From JBGTGT01 sp051439375 (lineage in GTDB: Bacteria; Cyanobacteriota; Cyanobacteriia; Cyanobacteriales; Microcystaceae), in NCBI GenBank assembly GCA_051439375.1, contig JBFRWB010000015.1:8863-72862 (forward strand): a DNA stretch of 64,000 nucleotides. Reading direction: 5' to 3'. The notes beneath the pieces were generated by a model. It was not told the origin of the DNA. It saw only the letters and a list, made by a program, of their open reading frames with translations, and made no database searches. The position numbers were made by a program, and so were the translations under genes. This document shows positions 8,747 through 16,548 of this stretch, piece by piece. Position 1 is the stretch's first letter. Each line of letters starts with the position of its first letter.

Positions 8747-9430
8747 TTAAATTTGTTTAACTAAATGATGTAGATTTTTAAGGTTAGGAATTGCTAAGAT
8801 TTGTTTAGCCGAATCCATTTCAATCCATCCTTTCCCCTGCAATTTTAAGAGAATTTCTTGGCCTTCTTGATGATTGATTTGTGCCAAACTTGCTAAATCA
8901 GGAGATGAAAGTTGAAAAATTTCTACTCCTCGTTCCGTTTGTTTCCCATATTTCTCAGCTAAGGTTACTAATACTTTAACTAATTTCAGTTTTGGAAGTT
9001 GATAGGAGACTTGAAATAAACGATAGCAGTGGCGTACACGCTGAATGGTGAGTTGCAACATTTTATGCTGGAGTTGGGGATCTTTAAACAACATTTGTAA
9101 AAAACGTTGAGCCGATATTCTCAATAAAGAAACCTCCGAAAGTGCGATCGCTTCTGTCCATTTGAGGGGTTCATCTAAAACAGCAATTTCACCAAAATAA
9201 TCGCCTTCGCTGCGAATATCAAGGGTTATTTCCTGCTCTCCTCCTTCAGAGGTCAATTTAACCCAGCCAGAAGCCACAAAATACACCGATTTTCCCCAGT
9301 CTTCCTCCCGAACAATCACACTTTTAGGTGCATGATTTTCAATTTCAACAACTGATAGTAACCATTCAATTACTTCAGCATTGGTGCTGGCGAATAGGGA
9401 AAAAAGGTCGCTAACCTCGTTAATCTCCAT
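8747..9430 (-). CDS. Crp/Fnr-type regulator with atypical cNMP-binding site
   Basis: The protein has 227 residues. A cyclic-nucleotide-binding beta-barrel (about 10-120) is followed by a dimerisation helix and a winged-helix-like C-terminal domain. The phosphate-binding cassette reads FGEIAVLDEPLKWTEA, lacking the Arg that contacts cyclic nucleotide phosphate in Crp, so cAMP binding is doubtful. The DNA-recognition region (DLASLAQINHQEGQEILLKLQGKGW) is also weakly conserved relative to Crp. It may respond to another ligand or act through protein contacts. It is the first gene of a minus-strand run with the M61 peptidase and aminotransferase, which may form one operon. Confidence 0.85.
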   Translation of the reverse strand: MEINEVSDLFSLFASTNAEVIEWLLSVVEIENHAPKSVIVREEDWGKSVYFVASGWVKLTSEGGEQEITLDIRSEGDYFGEIAVLDEPLKWTEAIALSEVSLLRISAQRFLQMLFKDPQLQHKMLQLTIQRVRHCYRLFQVSYQLPKLKLVKVLVTLAEKYGKQTERGVEIFQLSSPDLASLAQINHQEGQEILLKLQGKGWIEMDSAKQILAIPNLKNLHHLVKQI

Positions 9431-9712
9431 TAATTAGTGATTTACTCTGAATTCGATGATGAGAGCCATTAATTGCTGTCAGTATTGACTTAATTTACCC
9501 AGCCCCTGCCTCAACTTCCCGCGAATCTCAGGGAGATTGTTTCTAAATTTGAGGCGGCCATTGCTATTAGGATTATCTCTCACTCTACTCATCTTAATGC
9601 AAAATTGAAGATTGAAAAACGAAAACCCTGATAACCTGTACCAATTTACGAGAGTTATAATCATAAAATAAATTAACTGTTCTTTGTTCACAATTATCCA
9701 ATATCTAATCCA

Positions 9713-10450
9713 ATGACTCAAAAGCTTACCTCTGTGATGTTGGTTTTGCTTCTCTCCCTGTTGGCTGCTAGTTGTAATCGGGAAGAAGAACAAGCGACCA
9801 ATGACGAACAACCAAAGAACGAGGAAACTGCCTCTGATAATGCTGAAGACAGCCCCTCGGCTGACTCCCAAACCGATAATCAAGGGACTCCTCCTGCTCA
9901 ACCCTTTGCCCCCAAACCCTCTACAGGCAGTGTGGCAACCCTGATTCCACCCACCACTGTTCAGCAACGACGACAGGAGATAACCGCAGGCAGATCCGAT
10001 CCCTATGCGCCTTTTCCCGCTAAGGTAGAGGTGGAAAGACCCGAACCCATAGAGCCAGAAGTTGAACTAGAAGACGATGCTCCCCAAGATGATGGGGTGG
10101 TTAGTTCAAATGAGCCTAATGATCCGGCAAATCCCACTGTACCTAATCCTCCCAACTTTGTCCCCGTCCCTGATGTTCCTCCTCCTATCCCTGTTCCTGA
10201 AGAAGCGGAAGCCGTTATGGTTTCTGGGATATTGCAGTTAGGCGGAACACCTGTTGCCATTTTGACCGCCCCCGGAGATCCCGGTATTCGTCATGTCAGA
10301 CAGGGTGCGACCATCGCAGGTGGGCGAGTAACTGTTAAATCCATTAATGTGAGTGGTCGGGATGGATTTGTTATCCTAGAACAATACGGCCAACAAGTGA
10401 CTAGAATGGTGGGTGGATCTTCTGATTCGGCGGAAACCTCAGAAGGTTAG
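9713..10450 (+). CDS. Proline-rich lipoprotein with C-terminal beta domain
   Basis: The protein has 245 residues. It begins with a lipoprotein signal peptide (LTSVMLVLLLSLLAASC) whose lipobox LAASC predicts lipidation of the Cys near residue 21. A long acidic and proline-rich linker (about 25-165) follows. The C-terminal 75 residues (VMVSGILQLGGTPVAILT through GRVTVKSINVSGRDGFVILE) look like a small beta domain reminiscent of the PilP/GspC type, but the match is only by general pattern. It is likely tethered at a membrane facing the periplasm. The small 10491 gene follows 40 bases later and may be cotranscribed. The 280 bases upstream hold no gene I can support. Confidence 0.75.
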   Translation: MTQKLTSVMLVLLLSLLAASCNREEEQATNDEQPKNEETASDNAEDSPSADSQTDNQGTPPAQPFAPKPSTGSVATLIPPTTVQQRRQEITAGRSDPYAPFPAKVEVERPEPIEPEVELEDDAPQDDGVVSSNEPNDPANPTVPNPPNFVPVPDVPPPIPVPEEAEAVMVSGILQLGGTPVAILTAPGDPGIRHVRQGATIAGGRVTVKSINVSGRDGFVILEQYGQQVTRMVGGSSDSAETSEG

Positions 10451-10490
10451 TAACATTAAGCATCAATTGCATCAATTAGGGTAAATTTTC

Positions 10491-10787
10491 GTGACAATCG
10501 ACACTCCTCAAACACAACAACAAATTACCTATCCTTATCTCCCTTTAGCGGTTTATCGAGAAATAGCAGCCCATTTACAACAGATTGAGGGGGTTATGGT
10601 GGAATTACTACCACAGGATGCCCCCTCTTTTGACTATGCTCAGAGTCAGATTAAAGCATTAATTCTTACTACGTCTAAACCATTGACTGAGACGCAACAA
10701 GACCAAATTCAGTCAATTTTAGATTACTACAGTAAAATCCATGGACAATGTTCAGTACACCCGATACTTGATACCAAGTCCGACTGA
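10491..10787 (+). CDS. Conserved hypothetical protein, 98 residues
   Basis: It starts at GTG 10491 with no strong ribosome binding site, then reads TIDTPQTQQQITYPYLPLAVYREIAAHLQQIEGVMVELL. It is soluble, with mixed alpha/beta character and an acidic C-terminus. I do not recognise the family. The 40-base spacing suggests cotranscription with the upstream lipoprotein gene. Its frame is intact and the composition matches the neighbours, so it is probably real. Downstream, 10856-10893 holds short tandem strings (gaaacctgaaacccgaaacc) without a gene. Confidence 0.65.
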   Translation: MTIDTPQTQQQITYPYLPLAVYREIAAHLQQIEGVMVELLPQDAPSFDYAQSQIKALILTTSKPLTETQQDQIQSILDYYSKIHGQCSVHPILDTKSD

Positions 10788-10905
10788 TAAAACCCAGTTT
10801 TGGTAGAGAAAGGAGTGGGGAAAAAGGAGAATTTTTATCCGACAATAAAAATCAATGAAACCTGAAACCCGAAACCTGAAACCCGACACCTGACCAATAA
10901 TTTTC

Positions 10906-12030
10906 TTAAGTCGTTGGCGAAACTGCATTTAAGGTAAACCAGAACGTTGTCCCTTCATCTAACTGGGAGTTTACCCCAATTTGCCCGTGGTGAGCCTCAA
11001 TAATTAAGCGACAAAGATATAATCCTAATCCTAACCCCAAGATTTTACGAGCTTCTTTTCCTCTTTGGTAACGATTAAAGAGGGTTTGACAAAAGTTAGG
11101 ATCAATGCCTTGACCATTATCGCAAATATGACAACAGACTTGAGACTCATTGAGACATTCGAGTTGAAATGTTAGGGTAAGTTGAGGCTCATTGTGCTTA
11201 ATCGCATTAGTAACGAGATTTTCTAACACTCGCATCAGTTGATATTTGTCTGCTAAAACATAAGGGAGTTGATCGGAAAATTGGGTGATGATTTGGGTTT
11301 TATTTTTTTTGAAAAAAGGTTGCCAATCTTTAAGAAATGTGTTAAGAAAATCAACTAGGTTTAAAGGCTGATGCTCTAAAGTAATGCCACCCATTTCAAA
11401 TTGTTGAGTTTCAACTAAAGAGTTAATTAGATTGAGTTGGCGATCACAGCTTTCTACCATTCTTTCTAACACCGATATAGTGACTTTCACTTCGGAGGTT
11501 GAAGATCCTTTTTTGAGCAAATTATTTAACACCATTGACAGTCCTAAAACGGGATTTCGCAAATCATGGGAAACGGCGTGGAGATAAATTTGTAAGGATT
11601 CTTCTGCCTTTTTTCTACTTTCAATCTCTGCTTTGAGTTGTTTTTTTTGACGTTGAATCGTTAATTGATTTTCGATACGAGCAATCACTTCTTCACCTTG
11701 AAAGGGTTTGGTAATATAATCAACGCCGCCTGTTTTAAAAGCTTTTACTTTATCTAACACATCGTCTAATGCACTAATAAAAATAATGGGAATGTCTTGG
11801 GTTTCTTCATCTGTTTTTAAAATTTCACACACCTGATACCCGTTTAAATCGGGCATATTAATATCTAGTAAGATTAAATCAGGGGTCGCTTGATGAATCG
11901 TATTCAGTGCCATTTTACCACTGAGGGATTTGCGGACTGTGTAGCCGTAATCGGATAAAATGGCAGAGAGTAGCCGCAAATTATCCGGCTTATCATCAAC
12001 AACGAGAATATTCTCCTCAATCGTTGTCAT
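10906..12030 (-). CDS. Response-regulator receiver / histidine kinase fusion
   Basis: The protein has 374 residues. The N-terminal receiver has the phosphoacceptor Asp56 in DLILLDINMPDLNG and the conserved Lys in YITKPF. A coiled coil leads to a HisKA domain with His155 in LHAVSHDLRNP, then a HATPase domain with N-box NAIKHN, G1 box DNGQGI and G2 box GLGLGLYLC. All catalytic residues appear present. This receiver-first arrangement is common among cyanobacterial hybrid kinases that work without a membrane sensor. Its start codon overlaps the ilvH stop codon (TAATG), so it is probably translated by coupling with ilvH. A link to branched-chain amino acid status is a speculation from this linkage only. 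Confidence 0.92.
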   Translation of the reverse strand: MTTIEENILVVDDKPDNLRLLSAILSDYGYTVRKSLSGKMALNTIHQATPDLILLDINMPDLNGYQVCEILKTDEETQDIPIIFISALDDVLDKVKAFKTGGVDYITKPFQGEEVIARIENQLTIQRQKKQLKAEIESRKKAEESLQIYLHAVSHDLRNPVLGLSMVLNNLLKKGSSTSEVKVTISVLERMVESCDRQLNLINSLVETQQFEMGGITLEHQPLNLVDFLNTFLKDWQPFFKKNKTQIITQFSDQLPYVLADKYQLMRVLENLVTNAIKHNEPQLTLTFQLECLNESQVCCHICDNGQGIDPNFCQTLFNRYQRGKEARKILGLGLGLYLCRLIIEAHHGQIGVNSQLDEGTTFWFTLNAVSPTT

Positions 12031-12554
12031 TACGATACTCTAGCTTCTAAGGCCTGTTTAAGCGATTCGGTGTTAACTTTAGATTCACGAGGTAGGGCAA
12101 TTTTTCCCGTGCGAACTACTTCTTTTAAACCGAATTTGGTTAACATTTGCAAAATAGCCACCATTTTCCCCGGATCTCCAACGACTTCTACGGTAGCGGT
12201 TTCGTCTGACATATCAACAATTCGGGCGCGAAAAACCTGTGCAATTTCTACCACTTCATGACGGTTACCCGCATTCACATTAACTTTGATTAACATCAAT
12301 TCCCGTTCTACACAAGGGGTTTGGGTAATATTTTGCACCTTGAGTACATTAATTAGTTTATAGAGTTGCTTGGTTAGTTGTTCAACGGTAGAATCATCAC
12401 CGGGGACAACCATCGTAATGCGAGAAATTCCAGATTGTTCGGCAGAACCTACGGCTAAACTTTCAATATTGTAGCCTCGACGGGCAAATAAGCCAGCAAT
12501 GCGTGTTAAAACGCCAGCTTCATCTTCAACTAAAACGGAGAGTGTGTGTTTCAT
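12030..12554 (-). CDS. ilvH: Acetolactate synthase small (regulatory) subunit
   Basis: The protein has 174 residues. It begins with an ACT domain (TLSVLVEDEAGVLTRIAGLFARRGYNIESLAVG), followed by the C-terminal small-subunit domain (ELMLIKVNVNAGNRHEVVEIAQVFRARIVDMS). The length and order match IlvH/IlvN. The subunit activates the large catalytic subunit and confers valine feedback inhibition in the first common step of branched-chain amino acid synthesis. The large-subunit gene is not in the window. The stop codon overlaps the start codon of the downstream hybrid kinase gene. Confidence 0.95.
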   Translation of the reverse strand: MKHTLSVLVEDEAGVLTRIAGLFARRGYNIESLAVGSAEQSGISRITMVVPGDDSTVEQLTKQLYKLINVLKVQNITQTPCVERELMLIKVNVNAGNRHEVVEIAQVFRARIVDMSDETATVEVVGDPGKMVAILQMLTKFGLKEVVRTGKIALPRESKVNTESLKQALEARVS

Positions 12555-12670
12555 TTCTACAGTCCATTAATCTTTGGATCGATCGGTTAGTTCTCTATGA
12601 GTTTCTAACCCTATCATAAAGTTTAAGTCCTCTCAAAAACTGTGAAAAGAGTGTTAACTTTAACAGGTGA

Positions 12671-15304
12671 ATGCTCTACTGGTTGTTTTCCTTTCTTATG
12701 AAACGTCGTTTTTTGACCCTTATGCTCTTGGGTTTGTTGTTGATATGGGATCTGGGTGGTTGGAAAACCTATGTTTCTGCTCAACCGACTCAAACTCCTT
12801 ATCAGCTTGAAAAATTAGGAGAAATCGCTTATGGTCAAGGTGAATGGTCAACGGCTGTTACCCAATGGAGTGAAGCCCTAGAAAGCTACGAAGCAAGGCA
12901 AAATTCCACGGATCAAGTGCGTATTTTGGGTAAATTAGCTTTGGTTTATGGAAAATTGGGAAACTGGGGTTTGGTCGAACAAGCGATCGCTGATGCGTCT
13001 TCTCTTTTTACCCAAGTGAGCGATCCCCAAACCATGGCACAATTTTATAATAATTGGGGTAATATTGCCTTAATGAAGGGAAAAGGGGAAAATGCACTAA
13101 GATATTGGCAAGAAGCGGAAAATTTATATAATAAAGGACAAGACGAACAGGGGATTTTAATCAGTCAAATTAATCAAGCGAAGGCACTTAAATCTCAAGG
13201 AAAATTCCGCTTTTCTTGTCAAAAACTTCTAAAAGCACTTGATTTTGACGAAGAAGATTGTGATAACTTAACTTTACAAACCCTTGATAGACAGTTAGAG
13301 AAAATAGCATTTCCTTTAGGGGGATCTGAGTTGGAAGGTTGGTCAACTTTAGCGGATATATTGAGAAAACTTGGTAAGTTTAACCAATCTTTAACGATTA
13401 TTGCCTCAATTCAACCCTTTGTTACCTCTGCTTCTATGCAAAGTCAACTATGGTTGAGTGTGGGGAAAACGTTACAACTTCAAGGAGAAGAAGAAATAGC
13501 AGCAGAAGCCTATCAAAAGACGTTAAATGAAGAATATACCCCGTTTGTTCAACTAGAAGCAGAATTATTACAATTAAATCTTTGGTTAAGCGAAAACCCA
13601 CCTCAAATAGAAACAGCGATCGCAATGATTCCTCAAATTGAATCACAGTTAACTCGTCTTCCTCCGAGTCAGAGTCAGCTTGAAACGACTTTTAACTATA
13701 TTTCCCAATTAATTCGCTTAAAATCCTTAGATATTAATAGTAATAACTTACCTAGTTGGGAAGCAATGGCCACCTTAATGAACAAGACGTTGACTCAAGC
13801 TAAAAGCTTAGATAATCAGCGTTCTATTGCTTATGGACTTGGTTTATTGGGAAATATAAGAGAGAAACAGCAACAATGGATAATAGCAACAGATTTAACC
13901 CGTCAAGCGTTGGTAATAGCTGAGTCGCTTAATGCACCTGAAATGACTTATTTGTGGAATTGGCAGTTAGGACGCATTTTTAAGCAACAACAAAAGCGAG
14001 ATGCAGCAATTAAAGCTTATCGTCGAGCAATTACTACCCATCGCCAAATAAGCGGGGAAATTGCAGCCAATCGAGAAGCACAATTTTCCTTTCAGGAGAC
14101 AGGAGAAAGATTATATCGCGAAGCAGTTAGCTTACTATTGCAACCCAATACACAGGGGAAACCCAGTCAGGAAGAACTGATAGAAGCACGTCAGGTAATG
14201 GAATCCTTACAGATTGCTACCTTAAATAACTTTTTTCGGGATAATTGCCTAGAAGATGCCCAAGAAATTAATTTAGAGCCAAATCTTGATAACAATACCG
14301 CTATTTTATACCCCATTATTTTAAGCGATCGCCTTGGGGTTATTCTTAATTTACCCGAACAACCCTTATACTATTACGAAACCAAAGTATCTGAACAAGA
14401 ATTAAAGCAAACTTTAGATGAATTCCGTTATACCGTGGTTATTCGTAGTCGTTGGGACTTTTTAACATCAGGTGCAAAATTATACAATTGGTTAATGAAA
14501 CCCGCAGAGGACATTTTAGAAAAAAATGGAATTAAAACCCTTGTCTTTGTTCCTGATGGTAGATTTCGCAATATTCCTCTGGCTGCTTTAGTATCAGACA
14601 CTATTAATCGTCATTATCTCATCGAAAAGTATCGAGTTTCCCTTACCCCTAGCTTAAGTCTATTTCCTAACGATCAAACCTCCCTGCAACCCCCATCGCT
14701 TTTATTAGGGGGAATTACAGAGGAAAACTTAGGAACATCTCCCCTTCCCTATGTTGGGATAGAAATTAATAACATTGAGCCATTAATCAGTGATCAGAGT
14801 ATTATTCTTAAAAATGAGGATCTTAACTTCCCCAATTTAGAGACGGCCTTTCGTCATACTACTTTACCGATCGTTCATTTAGCGACTCACGGCCTGTTTA
14901 GTTCTAATTTTGAAGAAACTTATATTTTAATTTGGCAAAATATACTGAATATTCAACAATTAGGCAATTTATTAGAACTCAGTCGCCTTCAACGGGATCA
15001 AACCATTGAATTACTCGTCCTTAGTGCTTGTGAAACCGCTACAGGGGATCAAAGAGCCGCATTAGGGTTAGCGGGTGTGGCAGTGCGATCGGGTGCAAGT
15101 AGCACTTTAGCCACGCTATGGTCAGTTAATGACCAAGGAACGGCTTATTTTATGCAAAAATTCTATAAAAACTTATCAGATCCCAATAAACAGCCCTATA
15201 AAGCGGAAGCTTTACAACTCGCTCAGGTAGAATTAATAGATGATCAGTGGTACAGTCATCCATTTTATTGGTCTCCCTTTGTTTTAGTGGGAAATTGGCG
15301 ATAA
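12671..15304 (+). CDS. TPR-CHAT protein (caspase-like protease domain, secreted or membrane-anchored)
   Basis: The protein has 877 residues. A hydrophobic N-terminal segment (about 12-30) looks like a signal or anchor. About 500 residues of tetratricopeptide repeats follow (for example GEIAYGQGEWSTAVTQWSEALESYE). The C-terminal CHAT domain carries the predicted His-Cys dyad: His740 in VHLATHGLF and Cys787 in VLSACETATG. CHAT domains belong to the caspase/separase clan C14/C50. The targets of cyanobacterial members are unknown, but partners in conflict and programmed death systems are known for the family. It stands at the left side of a block with a toxin-antitoxin pair and a Roco protein, all on the plus strand. 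Confidence 0.9.
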   Translation: MLYWLFSFLMKRRFLTLMLLGLLLIWDLGGWKTYVSAQPTQTPYQLEKLGEIAYGQGEWSTAVTQWSEALESYEARQNSTDQVRILGKLALVYGKLGNWGLVEQAIADASSLFTQVSDPQTMAQFYNNWGNIALMKGKGENALRYWQEAENLYNKGQDEQGILISQINQAKALKSQGKFRFSCQKLLKALDFDEEDCDNLTLQTLDRQLEKIAFPLGGSELEGWSTLADILRKLGKFNQSLTIIASIQPFVTSASMQSQLWLSVGKTLQLQGEEEIAAEAYQKTLNEEYTPFVQLEAELLQLNLWLSENPPQIETAIAMIPQIESQLTRLPPSQSQLETTFNYISQLIRLKSLDINSNNLPSWEAMATLMNKTLTQAKSLDNQRSIAYGLGLLGNIREKQQQWIIATDLTRQALVIAESLNAPEMTYLWNWQLGRIFKQQQKRDAAIKAYRRAITTHRQISGEIAANREAQFSFQETGERLYREAVSLLLQPNTQGKPSQEELIEARQVMESLQIATLNNFFRDNCLEDAQEINLEPNLDNNTAILYPIILSDRLGVILNLPEQPLYYYETKVSEQELKQTLDEFRYTVVIRSRWDFLTSGAKLYNWLMKPAEDILEKNGIKTLVFVPDGRFRNIPLAALVSDTINRHYLIEKYRVSLTPSLSLFPNDQTSLQPPSLLLGGITEENLGTSPLPYVGIEINNIEPLISDQSIILKNEDLNFPNLETAFRHTTLPIVHLATHGLFSSNFEETYILIWQNILNIQQLGNLLELSRLQRDQTIELLVLSACETATGDQRAALGLAGVAVRSGASSTLATLWSVNDQGTAYFMQKFYKNLSDPNKQPYKAEALQLAQVELIDDQWYSHPFYWSPFVLVGNWR

Positions 15305-15444
15305 GCTGTACTGAAGATCAATATCCCCTATTAAAAAGTTATCTTCAGAAACTTGATTATTTACGGTTATTACTTTTAGATTATTTTCTTGCAAATGATC
15401 TTTAAAACAATCCTGAAAATCCTTAAATTGGTGAAAATCTTTCT

Positions 15445-15756
15445 ATGAAAATCAAAACTAGACAAGAATTAATTGATTTATTACAGCAATCGCATCATCA
15501 ATTAAAAGCATTTGGAGTCCGTCGCTTTGGGATCTTTGGTTCATTTGTAAGAGATCAAGTGAGTGATCATAGTGATGTTGATATTTTAGTGATGTTTGAC
15601 CCTAATTTAAAAACCTTTGATAATTTTATGGGATTGTCTTTATTTTTAGAAGATTTATTAGAAAGAAAGATAGACTTAGTAACCCCTGACTCTTTAAGTC
15701 CTTATCTGGGTCATAAAATCTTAAAGGAGGTAGAATATGTCTTTTTCAGTGACTGA
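15445..15756 (+). CDS. mntA: MNT-type minimal nucleotidyltransferase antitoxin
   Basis: The protein has 103 residues. The nucleotidyltransferase signature GSFVRDQVSDHSDVDILV has the Gly-Ser pair at 32-33 and catalytic acidic residues Asp44 and Asp46. In MntA/HepT systems the MNT protein neutralises its HEPN partner by transferring AMP to the toxin's active-site Tyr. The gene overlaps the HEPN gene by 20 bases in another frame, the normal arrangement. The preceding 140 bases hold no gene. Confidence 0.92.
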   Translation: MKIKTRQELIDLLQQSHHQLKAFGVRRFGIFGSFVRDQVSDHSDVDILVMFDPNLKTFDNFMGLSLFLEDLLERKIDLVTPDSLSPYLGHKILKEVEYVFFSD

Positions 15757-16078
15757 CTATCTCCATCATATTCTTGATGAGACTAATTATTTGATTCAAA
15801 CATCTCAAGGATTGAATAAGGAAAGTTTTAGAGAAAATGAAACTTTAAAAAGAGCATTTGTTAGAAGTTTAGAGATCATTGGTGAAGCAGTTAAACATTT
15901 ACCGAGTGAGTTTCAAGTCAATTACCCTAAGATTAAATGGCGAAAAATAGCAGGAATGCGAGACAAGCTAATTCATGATTATTTTGGGGTTGACTATGGT
16001 ATTGTTTGGGATGCTGTTATTAAAGAAATTCCCCATCTTGATAGTCAAGTCAGAGACATTTTAAACCAGTTAGAGTAA
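15737..16078 (+). CDS. hepT: HEPN-domain ribonuclease toxin (HepT / DUF86)
   Basis: The protein has 113 residues, all helical in character. The HEPN catalytic motif R-x4-H-x-Y is present as Arg75, His80 and Tyr82 (RDKLIHDYFG), so the toxin looks intact. HepT toxins cut RNA and are silenced by AMPylation of the Tyr by the MNT partner. A strong ribosome binding site (aaaggagg, 15723-15730) lies six bases before the ATG, inside the antitoxin gene. Downstream begins the repeat-rich leader of the Roco gene. Confidence 0.92.
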   Translation: MSFSVTDYLHHILDETNYLIQTSQGLNKESFRENETLKRAFVRSLEIIGEAVKHLPSEFQVNYPKIKWRKIAGMRDKLIHDYFGVDYGIVWDAVIKEIPHLDSQVRDILNQLE

Positions 16079-16548
16079 TTTCGGTAGCTTACCATCTATA
16101 ATAAAAACCATCTTGTCAATCCTTAAATCCCAATAATCGGTGATTCAGACAATAAGCTATCTGCTATGATAATCCAACCCACCTTGAACTCAAGTTCAAG
16201 GAATAACCATAACAACGTTATCTAAAGATAACTCTCTACTTTAAGATTAGAGAGCAGGATGCTCTCACTACAATATACCATACCAATAACGTTAGGAATG
16301 CGAGCATCTTGCTTGCTGTCATCATTCATCACCTATCATAAAAACAATCCTGTAAATCCTTAAATCCTATAAATCCTGATTCAGACAATAAGGGATATAC
16401 TGAGATAATTTAACCCACCTTGAACTCAAGTTCAAGGCTAATCTAACAACGTTATCTAAAGATAACTGCTTGGTTACTCATTTATTCCCTATCATAAAAA
16501 CAATCCTGAAAATCCTTAAATCCTGTAAATCCTGATTCAGACAATAAG
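16079..16548. repeat. Composite repeat region upstream of the Roco gene
   Basis: No gene is seen in these 470 bases. Three reverse-oriented copies of a dispersed repeat (core cctgattcagacaataag) end at about 16155, 16391 and 16548. The last abuts the Roco start codon. Between them, two copies of a palindromic unit occur: ccttgaactcaagttcaagg at 16182-16201 and 16418-16437, each followed by the stem-loop gttatctaaagataac at 16217-16232 and 16451-16466. A GC-richer palindrome family (agagcaggatgctct at 16251; gcgagcatcttgc at 16301) is also present. The layout reads as a roughly 236-base duplication. Confidence 0.85.

Noticed and set aside
9479..9967. Minus-strand frame of 162 codons overlapping the lipoprotein gene start
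   Set aside because: It overlaps a well-supported lipoprotein gene and has no recognisable domain or ribosome binding site.
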